Part shown: positions 33,345-41,105 of the stretch, piece after piece
Position numbering within the stretch: the stretch's first letter is position 1
How the letters are laid out: each line of letters opens with the position of its first letter
Assembly: GCF_022370635.2 (NCBI RefSeq)
Contig: NZ_CP092362.2
Span: 4,898,001 to 4,962,000 of the forward strand
Direction of reading: 5' to 3'
DNA: 64,000 nucleotides
Origin: Mycolicibacterium crocinum
GTDB taxonomy: Bacteria; Actinomycetota; Actinomycetes; Mycobacteriales; Mycobacteriaceae
Program-made: the position numbers and the translations under genes
The notes under the pieces: generated by a model
What the model was told of the DNA's origin: nothing
The model's database searches: none
The model's input: only the letters and a program-made list of their open reading frames with translations

Positions 33345-33360
33345 TGTGATAAAGATCACA
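33345..33360. promoter_or_regulatory. CRP/FNR-type operator
   Basis: TGTGA-N6-TCACA exactly matches the mycobacterial CRP (Rv3676-type) consensus. The symmetry extends to 9-bp arms (GATTGTGAT and ATCACAATC). It is 17 bases upstream of the 52-aa gene, so CRP bound here could repress, or activate from a more distant start. Confidence 0.8.
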
Positions 33361-33481
33361 ATCTTGATATTTGTGCAGTTCACAGGGTGTTAACACAGTG
33401 CCTCCGACCCCGGGTGCGCGGTCCATAATTGACGTTACGCCCCGGTAATAATCCACCGCAGGTGGACGGTGCGGAGCTTGC

Positions 33482-33979
33482 TTAGATCTCGAGGCTGGAC
33501 AGCTGGCCGATGACATGCGCAGCCAGCGGGTTCAGCGTCGCCATGCCGTCGCGGACCGCGTACCGCGAGCCGGCGATGTTGACGACCAGCGTGCTGCCGG
33601 AGATACCGGCCAGCCCGCGCGACAGGCCCGCGTCGGTGATGCCCGCGGACAGTCCCGAGGCGCGCAGCGCCTCCGAGATGCCCAGCAGCTCACGGTCAAG
33701 AATGGTTCGGGTGGCTTCCGGCGTCACGTCGCGCGGGGTGACACCCGTTCCACCTACCGACACCACGAGGTCGACGCCGCCGATCACAGCGGTGTTGAGC
33801 GCATTGCGGATCTCGACCTCATCGGCGGACACCACCACGACGCCATCCACCACGAAGCCCGCTTCCGCGAGCAGCTCGGTGACCAGCGGCCCACTGTGGT
33901 CCTCCTCATCGCCGTGGGCCGTGCGGTCGTCGACAACAACGACGAGCGCGCGCCCCACCAGCTCCCCTGGCTGTTCCAT
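33482..33979 (-). CDS. moaB2: MoaB2/MogA-family molybdopterin-biosynthesis-like protein
   Basis: A 165-aa MoCF_biosynth-domain protein: RALVVVVDDRTAHGDEEDHSGPLV at the N-terminus, VSVGGTGVTPRDVTPEA near residue 75, and GSTLVVNIAGSRYAVRDGMATLNPLAAHVIGQL. This closely matches Rv0984 (MoaB2), which lies between pepD and mscL in M. tuberculosis and has been reported to bind SigE-pathway components. Molybdopterin adenylylation is the family reaction. ATG 33979; an upstream GTG is possible. It follows pepD by 80 bases. Confidence 0.9.
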   Translation of the reverse strand: MEQPGELVGRALVVVVDDRTAHGDEEDHSGPLVTELLAEAGFVVDGVVVVSADEVEIRNALNTAVIGGVDLVVSVGGTGVTPRDVTPEATRTILDRELLGISEALRASGLSAGITDAGLSRGLAGISGSTLVVNIAGSRYAVRDGMATLNPLAAHVIGQLSSLEI

Positions 33980-34059
33980 GGATGTCACCGTATATCTGCC
34001 CTGCGACAGCCCGGCAGTCGCACCGGTCAGCGTCATCGGATGTTCACCCAGCACCCGGA

Positions 34060-35508
34060 TCACTGGGCGGCCTTTCCGAGCGTGACCTGCACGGTGCGGT
34101 CCGATCCGGACGGGTCTTTATAGGTCAGCGTCACCTTGTCCCCCGGGGCCCGCGACCGCACGGCGGCCACCAGGGCGTCGGCACTGCCGATCACGCGGTC
34201 GTCGACCTTGGTCACCACCACCCCGTTCGGCAGGCCGGCGGCCGCGGCGGCGCCACCCTTGGTGACATCGACGATCTTCGCTCCATGCGTGGTGGTGTCA
34301 TTGCTGACCTGTACACCCAGCGACGCATGACTGGCCGTGCCGGTACTGATCAGCTCGTCGGCGATCCGCTTGGCCTGGTCGACCGGGATCGCGAAGCCCA
34401 GCCCGATCGAACCGCTCTGTGCGTCAGGGGAATCGCCGCCCATCGTGGCAATCGCCGAGTTCACCCCCACCAATTCACCGCTCATGTTGACCAGCGCACC
34501 ACCGGAGTTGCCCGGGTTGATCGCGGCGTCGGTCTGGATGGCGTCGAGCACGGTGTTCTGGTTGTTGGCGTCACCGCCGGTGGCGACCGGACGATTCAGC
34601 GCGCTGACGATGCCGGTGGTCACGGTCCCTTCCAGACCCAGCGGCGAGCCGACCGCCACCACGTCCTGGCCGACCCGCAGGTTGGCCGACGAACCCAACG
34701 AGATCGGCGTCAGGCCCGACACGCCCTGTGCGCGGACGACGGCGATGTCACTGGCCGGGTCGGTGCCCACCACGGTGAAGGAGGCGGTGCGCCCGTCCGC
34801 GAAGGTGACGGTCGTCGTCGGGGCTCCCCCGCCCGGGCCCGCGCTGGGGCCGCCTGACGGCGGAGCGCCCGGGCCGCCCGGCGCGAGCGGGATACCGGGC
34901 AGACCGGGAATGCCCGGCGCGCCGGGGGCCGGTGCCGGGGCGCCACCCCTGGCCGCAGCCACGACGTGGTTGTTGGTCAGGATCAGCCCGTCCGACGACA
35001 GGATGATGCCCGAGCCTTCCTCGGACTGACGGCCGAACTCGGTCTCGAGCTTGACGACGCTGGGCACCACCTTGGCCGCCACCTGCTCGACCGAGCCCAC
35101 CGGCAGATTGGCCGCCGGCACGTTGGTGCCCCCGTTGGGCGACCCACCCAGCACGGAGCCGACCGGCTGATGATCGGGATGAGCGAGCAGCACCACACCC
35201 CCGCCGATCCCGGCCGATACGACTGCGATCGCCAGCGCGCCTGCCACCAGGGCGCCGGCGCGCGAGCGCTGACGCGGCGGCATCGGGCCATAGTTCACCG
35301 CGGTGGGCGGATTACCTTGCCGCGCAGCCTGATACGGGTCATAAGGCTGACGGTACTGCTGCGGGTGCTGCTGGGTGGCGTAGCGCCAGTCGTACGGCTG
35401 TTGATAACCGGCCGTCCGCTGCGGGGGTGAATACCCCGGCGCCACAGACTGATTCGGCCCAGGGTTCCCGGGCTGCTGCGGCGGCGAATACCTCGAGGGG
35501 TCGGTCAT
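34060..35508 (-). CDS. pepD: HtrA-like serine protease PepD
   Basis: A 482-aa membrane-anchored protease. A Pro/Gln/Tyr-rich cytosolic N-terminus (1-80) precedes a span at about 84-108. The trypsin-like domain has the triad His181 (TNNHVV), Asp254 (SDIAVV) and Ser335 (GNSGGAL). A PDZ domain fills the C-terminus from about residue 380. A Gly/Pro/Ala loop (190-232) is inserted between His and Asp. In M. tuberculosis (Rv0983) it is under MprAB/SigE control and handles envelope stress; a matching MprA box lies 67 bases upstream. Confidence 0.95.
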   Translation of the reverse strand: MTDPSRYSPPQQPGNPGPNQSVAPGYSPPQRTAGYQQPYDWRYATQQHPQQYRQPYDPYQAARQGNPPTAVNYGPMPPRQRSRAGALVAGALAIAVVSAGIGGGVVLLAHPDHQPVGSVLGGSPNGGTNVPAANLPVGSVEQVAAKVVPSVVKLETEFGRQSEEGSGIILSSDGLILTNNHVVAAARGGAPAPAPGAPGIPGLPGIPLAPGGPGAPPSGGPSAGPGGGAPTTTVTFADGRTASFTVVGTDPASDIAVVRAQGVSGLTPISLGSSANLRVGQDVVAVGSPLGLEGTVTTGIVSALNRPVATGGDANNQNTVLDAIQTDAAINPGNSGGALVNMSGELVGVNSAIATMGGDSPDAQSGSIGLGFAIPVDQAKRIADELISTGTASHASLGVQVSNDTTTHGAKIVDVTKGGAAAAAGLPNGVVVTKVDDRVIGSADALVAAVRSRAPGDKVTLTYKDPSGSDRTVQVTLGKAAQ

Positions 35509-35571
35509 GTCGTCAGGTAGCTCTTCCTGTTCGCAAAATGCCTAAATTGCTGACTCACAGCTTGCCTTGCA

Positions 35572-37116
35572 CTACTGAGAATCGACTGAGATAACACTCG
35601 GTGCAGCCGTGGGTTTGTGCTCACGAGCCCGACGATCACCGTTGATCCTGGCGATATTTGCTGCATTTTCACTCTCAGCTGAATCTTCGTCATAGGCGTC
35701 GGCGACGATGGGCAAACCCGGCAGCAACACGTAGAACGACGTACCGGGCGGCTGACCGCCGGGCACGGTTTCGCCGATGCGGATCATGCCACCGTGCTTG
35801 ACGACGACCTGTTTGACGATCGCCAGACCGAGCCCCGACCCCGGCATCGCACGCGCCGACGCCGAGCGATAGAACCGCTCGAACACCAGACCCCGCTCCT
35901 GCGGCGGGATTCCGGGCCCGTAGTCCGACACCACCAGCTCGGCATGGGCGGCGTCCACCTGACGCAGCCGCACCCCGACGTGGGCGCCCGACGGACTCCA
36001 CTTCGCCGCGTTGTCGAGCAGATTGACCACCGCGCGCGACAGACCGGCCGGGTCGCCGTACACCTGCCATCCCACGACGTCGACGTCGAACTGAACGTCG
36101 TTGCGGCGCCTGCGCGCTCGTTCGAGGCTGCGGTCGACGATGTCGCTCAGGTCGACCGCCTCGTGCACCAGCCCGCCGGCATCCTCTCGCGTGAGGTCGA
36201 CGAGATCGCCGACCAGGGTGGACAATTCCTCGATCTGCCCGATCACATCGGTGCGCAGATCGGCCATCTCGCTCTCCGGCAGCCGCGGGGCACCCGGTTT
36301 CATCGACGCCATCAGCAGCTCGACGTTGGTGCGCAGCGAGGTCAGCGGCGTGCGCAGCTCGTGCCCGGCGTCGGCCACCAGGCGAGCCTGGCGCTCACGC
36401 GACTCCGTCAAGGCGCGAAGCATCGTGTTGAACGTCTCGGTGAGTCTGGCGAGTTCGTCACTGCCGAACACCGGGATGGGCCGCAGATCATCGGTGCGCG
36501 CGACGCGTTCGGCCGCCTCGGTCAACCGCGCGACCGGCCGCAGACCCGTTCGGGCCACCATCCCGCCGGCGATCGCTGCGACCACGACACCGATACCGCC
36601 CACCGCGAGCAGCACCCATTTGAGTTTGGTCATCACCGCATTGGTGGGTGCGAGGCTCTTGGAGATCAGCAGTGATCTGTTGTCGGGCAGGTGAACCGCC
36701 AGCACGCGCTGATTGCCCACCGTGCGCCGAGACATCAACAACTCGCCGTTGATGACGGACTTCTCCGGTTCGCCGACCGGCAGCTTCTGGCCCTGCTGGT
36801 TGGCGGTATAGGTCGAGCGGCCGGGGTTGATGAGCATCGCGTTGACGTCGGAATAGGCGGTGCCTTCGATGGCCTTGCCGGGATCGGCGGCCAAGGACCC
36901 GCTGGCGATCAGCAGACTCGCGCGGCTCTGCAGCTGGTTGTCGATGTCGGTGTACAGCGCGGCCGAGACCACCGCGTACACCGCGACGGCCATCAACACC
37001 ACCACCATGGCCACCATGGACATGGCCAGCAACATCACCCGCCATCGCAGTGACAGCGATGACGTCGGTTCTTCCGGCGCCCGCTCAGCCCGCGCGCGCC
37101 GCCTCAGTCGTGACAT
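35572..37116 (-). CDS. mprB: Sensor histidine kinase MprB
   Basis: A 514-aa two-component kinase: TM1 at about residues 27-52, an extracytoplasmic sensor of about 110 residues, TM2 at 165-188, HAMP, then the H-box DAGHELRTPLTS with His252, the N-box NLLDNAAKWS, and G boxes DYGPGIPPQ and GSGLGLAIVK. ATG 37116 overlaps the mprA stop by one base (TGATG). It senses envelope stress and phosphorylates MprA. Its 3' end contains the putative MprA box that controls pepD. Confidence 0.95.
   Translation of the reverse strand: MSRLRRRARAERAPEEPTSSLSLRWRVMLLAMSMVAMVVVLMAVAVYAVVSAALYTDIDNQLQSRASLLIASGSLAADPGKAIEGTAYSDVNAMLINPGRSTYTANQQGQKLPVGEPEKSVINGELLMSRRTVGNQRVLAVHLPDNRSLLISKSLAPTNAVMTKLKWVLLAVGGIGVVVAAIAGGMVARTGLRPVARLTEAAERVARTDDLRPIPVFGSDELARLTETFNTMLRALTESRERQARLVADAGHELRTPLTSLRTNVELLMASMKPGAPRLPESEMADLRTDVIGQIEELSTLVGDLVDLTREDAGGLVHEAVDLSDIVDRSLERARRRRNDVQFDVDVVGWQVYGDPAGLSRAVVNLLDNAAKWSPSGAHVGVRLRQVDAAHAELVVSDYGPGIPPQERGLVFERFYRSASARAMPGSGLGLAIVKQVVVKHGGMIRIGETVPGGQPPGTSFYVLLPGLPIVADAYDEDSAESENAANIARINGDRRAREHKPTAAPSVISVDSQ
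35575..35591. promoter_or_regulatory. MprA box upstream of pepD (inside mprB 3' end)
   Basis: On the minus strand, TCTCAG-N5-TCTCAG direct repeats lie 67-83 bases before the pepD start. Repeat and spacing equal the pair upstream of mprA (37826-37842). Confidence 0.7.
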
Positions 37117-37808
37117 CAGGGCGGTGTCTCACGCAGCACATAGCCCACACCCCGCACGGTATGGATCAGCCGCGGCTCTCCTTCCGCTTCCGTCTTTCGT
37201 CGTAGATAACCGACGTATACCTCCAGCGCATTGCCTGAGGTCGGGAAGTCGAAACCCCACACCTCCTCGAGGATGCGGCTGCGGGTGAGCACTCGTCGCG
37301 GATTGGCGATCAGCATCTCCAGCAACGCGAACTCGGTGCGGGTCAGACTGATGGCGCGTTTGCCGCGGTGCACCTCGCGGGTCACCGGATCCAGCGTCAG
37401 ATCGCCGAAGGTCATCACGGCCGAATCGGATTGCTCCTCGGGGCTGGTCCGACGCAGAAGGGCGCGCATCCGGGCCAGCAACTCTTCGAGGGCGAACGGC
37501 TTGGGCAGGTAGTCGTCGGCACCGGCGTCCAGGCCGGCGACCCGCTCGGACACCGAGTCGCGGGCGGTCAGAACCAGGATCGGGAGATCGTCGCCGGTGC
37601 TGCGGAGCTGCCGGCAGACCTCGAGCCCGTCGAGCCGGGGCATCATCACATCGAGCACGAGCGCATCGGGCCGGTCATTGGCGATCGCATCGAGAGCTTC
37701 GACACCGTCCTGCGCCAGGTCTACTGAATATCCATTGAAGGAAAGAGACCGGCGCAACGACTCGCGCACAGCGCGATCATCATCAACGACAAGTATTCGC
37801 ACAGCCAC
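37116..37808 (-). CDS. mprA: Response regulator MprA
   Basis: A 230-aa OmpR-type regulator. The receiver domain begins VRILVVDDDRAVRESLRRSLSFNGYSVDL; the phosphoacceptor is Asp53 in VLDVMMPRLDG, with Lys in LPKPFALEEL near 103. The winged-helix output domain has LTRTEFALLEMLIANP and VYVGYLRRKTE. GTG 37808. In M. tuberculosis MprA controls sigE, sigB, pepD and itself and supports persistence. The upstream direct repeats are its predicted autoregulatory site. Confidence 0.96.
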   Translation of the reverse strand: MAVRILVVDDDRAVRESLRRSLSFNGYSVDLAQDGVEALDAIANDRPDALVLDVMMPRLDGLEVCRQLRSTGDDLPILVLTARDSVSERVAGLDAGADDYLPKPFALEELLARMRALLRRTSPEEQSDSAVMTFGDLTLDPVTREVHRGKRAISLTRTEFALLEMLIANPRRVLTRSRILEEVWGFDFPTSGNALEVYVGYLRRKTEAEGEPRLIHTVRGVGYVLRETPP

Positions 37809-37825
37809 AGTCTCAACCCAACGCC

Positions 37826-37842
37826 TGAGATTGGGCTGAGAG
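37826..37842. promoter_or_regulatory. MprA box upstream of mprA
   Basis: On the minus strand, TCTCAG-N5-TCTCAG direct repeats lie 18-34 bases before the mprA start. The spacing matches the box upstream of pepD, indicating autoregulation. Confidence 0.7.
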
Positions 37843-37883
37843 GCACGCCGCGCGAACAGGCAATTCGCGCCCGGCGAACGGCG

Positions 37884-38057
37884 TCAGCGCTTGTCGAGAT
37901 CGATCAGTCCGAGGCGCGCAGCCTTGAGCAACCGCCGGGGAACCTTGTGCTGACGGCCGCCGACGGAAACGTTGACCAGACCGGTGGCCTCGGCCTTCCA
38001 CTGCGCGCGCCGACTGCGGGTGTTCGCGCGCGACATTCTGCGCTTGGGCACAGCCAT
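37884..38057 (-). CDS. rpmF: 50S ribosomal protein L32
   Basis: A 57-aa L32: it starts AVPKRRMSRANTRSRRAQW and has VSVGGRQHKVPRRLLKAARLG. It lacks the zinc-binding Cys pairs found in C+ forms, so it is the zinc-free (C-) type. GGAGAA precedes ATG 38057. This position next to mprA equals Rv0979A in M. tuberculosis. Confidence 0.95.
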   Translation of the reverse strand: MAVPKRRMSRANTRSRRAQWKAEATGLVNVSVGGRQHKVPRRLLKAARLGLIDLDKR

Positions 38058-38214
38058 GACGTGCTTCTCCTTGATCAGGGGTGTCGCCGCGCAGAGACTC
38101 AAGGAGTGCCGGCGGCCAACAGTTGCATCTCAGGATAGCGGCTCACCTGCGTCGGCTCCAAAACAGCCGGGACGGGTGAACTTGCCTCTTGACGGCGAAC
38201 CAGCGGTCCCAAGT

Positions 38215-38230
38215 AACCTACCGGTTGGTT
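38215..38230. promoter_or_regulatory. Operator-like palindrome at the acyl-CoA operon promoter
   Basis: AACCTACCGGTTGGTT is a 16-bp inverted repeat with one imperfect pair on each side. It overlaps a possible -10 (TAACCT) with TTGACG upstream at 38189. A TetR-family repressor site is inferred; no regulator is adjacent. Confidence 0.5.
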
Positions 38231-38256
38231 GGCCCACGGAAGGGGAGACAGCGCGC

Positions 38257-39951
38257 GTGGCAGATGCGGTGCGGATCGGTAACTGTTCGGGCTTCTACGG
38301 CGACCGCATCGCGGCGATGCGCGAAATGCTCACCGGCGGGGAGCTCGACTATCTGACCGGTGATTACCTGGCTGAGCTCACCATGCTGATCCTGGGCCGG
38401 GACAAGATGAAGAATCCCGAGCGTGGCTATGCCAAGACGTTCCTGATTCAGCTCGAGGAATGCCTCGGATTGGCCCACGAACGCGGGGTGCGCATCGTCG
38501 CCAACGCCGGTGGACTCAACCCGGCCGGCCTTGCCGACGCGGTTCGCGGGCTGGCCGACCGACTCGGCATCCCGGCAAACGTCGCCCACGTCGAAGGTGA
38601 CGATCTTCTCCCCCGCGCCGCCGAACTCGGATTGGGTTCGCCGCTGACGGCCAACGCCTACCTGGGCGCGTGGGGCATCGTCGACTGTTTGACGGCCGGC
38701 GCCGACATCGTCGTAACCGGCCGGGTCACCGACGCCTCCGTGGTAGTCGGTCCGGCCGCCGCCCATTTCGGCTGGGCCCGCGACGACTACGACCGGCTCG
38801 CCGGGGCAGTCGCGGCCGGCCACGTCATCGAGTGCGGCGCACAGGCCACGGGCGGCAACTACTCCTTCTTCACCGAGGTCGCCGACCTGGGCCACGCCGG
38901 CTTCCCCTTGGCCGAGGTCCACGCCGACGGCTCCTCGGTGATCACCAAACACCCCGGAACCGGTGGGCAGGTTAGCGTGGGCACCGTCACCGCACAGCTG
39001 CTCTACGAAATCGGCGGCCCCCGCTACGCCAACCCCGACGTCACCGCCCGATTCGACACGATCACGCTGTCCGATGACGGCCCCGACCGCGTCCGCATCA
39101 GCGGCGTGCGCGGTGAGGCGCCGCCCCCGTCGCTGAAGGTCTCACTGAACAGCATCGGCGGATTCCGCAACGCGGTGACGTTCGTGCTCACCGGCCTCGA
39201 CATCGAGGCCAAGGCGGCACTGGTGCGCCGCCAGCTGGAGTCCGCGCTGCGCGTGCAGCCCGCCGAGATCGGCTGGACGCTGGCACGCACCGATCACGTC
39301 GACGCCGACACCGAAGAGACCGCAAGCGCGCTGCTCACCTGCGTGGTCCGCGATCCCGACCCCAAGACGGTGGGCCGCCAATTCTCTTCGGCGGCAGTCG
39401 AACTCGCGCTTGCCTCCTACCCCGGCTTCACGTCGACGGCTCCGCCGGGTGACGGGCAGGTCTACGGCGTGTTCACCGCCGGTTATGTGCCCGCCGCCGA
39501 GGTCGCACACGTAGCCGTGCGACCGGACGGCAGCCGCATCGACATCGCCGCCGCCACGACCACGGTCGAACTGGCCGCCGTCGACGCGCCACCGCTGCCC
39601 GCCCCACCGGCGCCCGGACCCGTGCGACGCGTGCCGCTCGGCACGATCGCCGGCGCACGCAGCGGGGACAAGGGCGGCGCGGCCAACGTCGGCGTGTGGG
39701 TGCGCACCGACGAACAGTGGCGCTGGCTGGCACACACGCTGACCGTCGAGAAGCTGCGTGAATTACTGCCGGAGACAGCCGATCTCACGATCTCGCGACA
39801 TCTGCTGCCGAACCTGCGGGCGGTGAACTTCGTCATCGACGGCATCCTCGGACAGGGTGTCGCCTACCAAGCGCGATTCGACCCGCAGGCCAAAGGCCTC
39901 GGCGAGTGGCTGCGCAGCCGACACCTCGACATCCCGGAAGAGATTCTGTGA
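38257..39951 (+). CDS. DUF1446/AtuA-like acyclic terpene utilisation protein
   Basis: A 564-aa protein with two regions: DUF1446 (about 1-445; RIGNCSGFYGDR at the start, GRVTDASVVVGPAA near 155, KHPGTGGQVSVGTV near 230) and an AtuA-like C-terminal domain (GTIAGARSGDKGGAANVGVWVRT near 465). In Pseudomonas AtuA is needed for citronellol/geraniol catabolism; its reaction is not settled. GTG 38257 is inside the consensus N-terminus. It is the first gene of a tightly overlapping operon with acyl-CoA dehydrogenases and an acyl-CoA carboxylase, as in Rv0976c-Rv0971c, so branched acyl-CoA (leucine/terpene-type) breakdown is likely. Confidence 0.88.
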   Translation: MADAVRIGNCSGFYGDRIAAMREMLTGGELDYLTGDYLAELTMLILGRDKMKNPERGYAKTFLIQLEECLGLAHERGVRIVANAGGLNPAGLADAVRGLADRLGIPANVAHVEGDDLLPRAAELGLGSPLTANAYLGAWGIVDCLTAGADIVVTGRVTDASVVVGPAAAHFGWARDDYDRLAGAVAAGHVIECGAQATGGNYSFFTEVADLGHAGFPLAEVHADGSSVITKHPGTGGQVSVGTVTAQLLYEIGGPRYANPDVTARFDTITLSDDGPDRVRISGVRGEAPPPSLKVSLNSIGGFRNAVTFVLTGLDIEAKAALVRRQLESALRVQPAEIGWTLARTDHVDADTEETASALLTCVVRDPDPKTVGRQFSSAAVELALASYPGFTSTAPPGDGQVYGVFTAGYVPAAEVAHVAVRPDGSRIDIAAATTTVELAAVDAPPLPAPPAPGPVRRVPLGTIAGARSGDKGGAANVGVWVRTDEQWRWLAHTLTVEKLRELLPETADLTISRHLLPNLRAVNFVIDGILGQGVAYQARFDPQAKGLGEWLRSRHLDIPEEIL

Positions 39952-41105
39952 ACATCTGGAACACCCCCGAACGCCAGCAGCTGCGCAAGACCGTGCGCAG
40001 CTTCGCCGAACGCGAAATCCTGCCGCACGTTGAGGAATGGGAGCGCGCCGGCGAACTCCCCCGCGACCTGCACCGGCGAGCGGCGGCCGCGGGCCTGCTG
40101 GGCGCCGAACTGCCCGAGTCGGTCGGCGGTGGCGGCGGTGACGCGGCGGACTCCCTGATCATCTGTGAGGAGCTGCACGAATCCGGCACTCCGGGTGGGG
40201 TTTTCGCCTCGCTGTTCACCTGCGGTATTGCCGTGCCGCACATGGCCGCCAGCGGCGACGAACGACTGATCGAGAAGTTCGTGCGGCCCACACTGGCCGG
40301 CGAGCTGATCGGCTCGCTGGCGATCACCGAACCGGGCGGCGGCTCCGACGTCGGCCACCTGCGGACCACGGCCACCCGAGCGGGTGACGAATTCGTGGTC
40401 AACGGCGCGAAGACCTACATCACCTCCGGCGTGCGGGCCGACTACGTCGTCACCGCCGTGCGTACCGGCGGCGCCGAATTGCCCGGCGCGGCCGGGGTTT
40501 CCCTGCTCGTCGTCGAAAAGGGCACCCCCGGGTTTGACGTCACGCGGCGCCTGGACAAGATGGGCTGGCGATCCTCCGACACCGCCGAGCTCTCCTACAC
40601 CGAGGCCCGGGTGCCGGTGGCCAACCTTGTCGGCGGCGAGAACACCAGCTTTGCCCAGATCGCGCAGGCCTTTGTCTCCGAACGCATCGGCCTTGCGGCG
40701 CAGGCTTATTCGTCGGCGCAACGCTGCCTGGACCTGACCGTGCAGTGGTGCCGGGACCGCGAGACGTTCGGCAGGCCGTTGATCTCGCGGCAGGCCGTAC
40801 AGAACACACTGGCCGAGATGGCCCGCCGCATCGACGTGGCGCGGGTGTATTCGCGCAGTGTCGTCGAGCGTCAGATGGCGGGTGAGACCGATTTGATCGC
40901 GGCGGTGTGCTTTGCGAAGAACACCGCGGTGGAAGCCGGTGAATGGGTGGCCCACCAGGCTGTTCAACTGTTCGGGGGGATGGGCTACATGACGGAGTGC
41001 GAAGTCGAACGTCAGTACCGGGACATGCGGATCCTGGGTATCGGCGGCGGAACCACCGAAATCCTCACCAGCCTGGCCGCCAAGGCACTTGGATACCAGG
41101 CATGA
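39948..41105 (+). CDS. fadE13: Acyl-CoA dehydrogenase (FadE13 type)
   Basis: A 385-aa flavoenzyme: LAITEPGGGSDVGHLRTTA near residue 125 (FAD/substrate loop), ITSGVRADYVV near 160, RETFGRPLISRQAVQ near 275, and the C-terminal QLFGGMGYMTECEVERQYRDMRILGIGGGTTEI. The residue before the usual catalytic GGG motif is to be checked for Glu. GTG 39948 overlaps the upstream stop (GTGA). It likely oxidises a branched-chain acyl-CoA such as isovaleryl- or citronellyl-CoA. Confidence 0.9.
   Translation: MNIWNTPERQQLRKTVRSFAEREILPHVEEWERAGELPRDLHRRAAAAGLLGAELPESVGGGGGDAADSLIICEELHESGTPGGVFASLFTCGIAVPHMAASGDERLIEKFVRPTLAGELIGSLAITEPGGGSDVGHLRTTATRAGDEFVVNGAKTYITSGVRADYVVTAVRTGGAELPGAAGVSLLVVEKGTPGFDVTRRLDKMGWRSSDTAELSYTEARVPVANLVGGENTSFAQIAQAFVSERIGLAAQAYSSAQRCLDLTVQWCRDRETFGRPLISRQAVQNTLAEMARRIDVARVYSRSVVERQMAGETDLIAAVCFAKNTAVEAGEWVAHQAVQLFGGMGYMTECEVERQYRDMRILGIGGGTTEILTSLAAKALGYQA

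Noticed and set aside
38058..38256. Extension of the AtuA-like protein to an upstream ATG
   Set aside because: It would run across rpmF and the promoter; the conserved N-terminus begins at GTG 38257.
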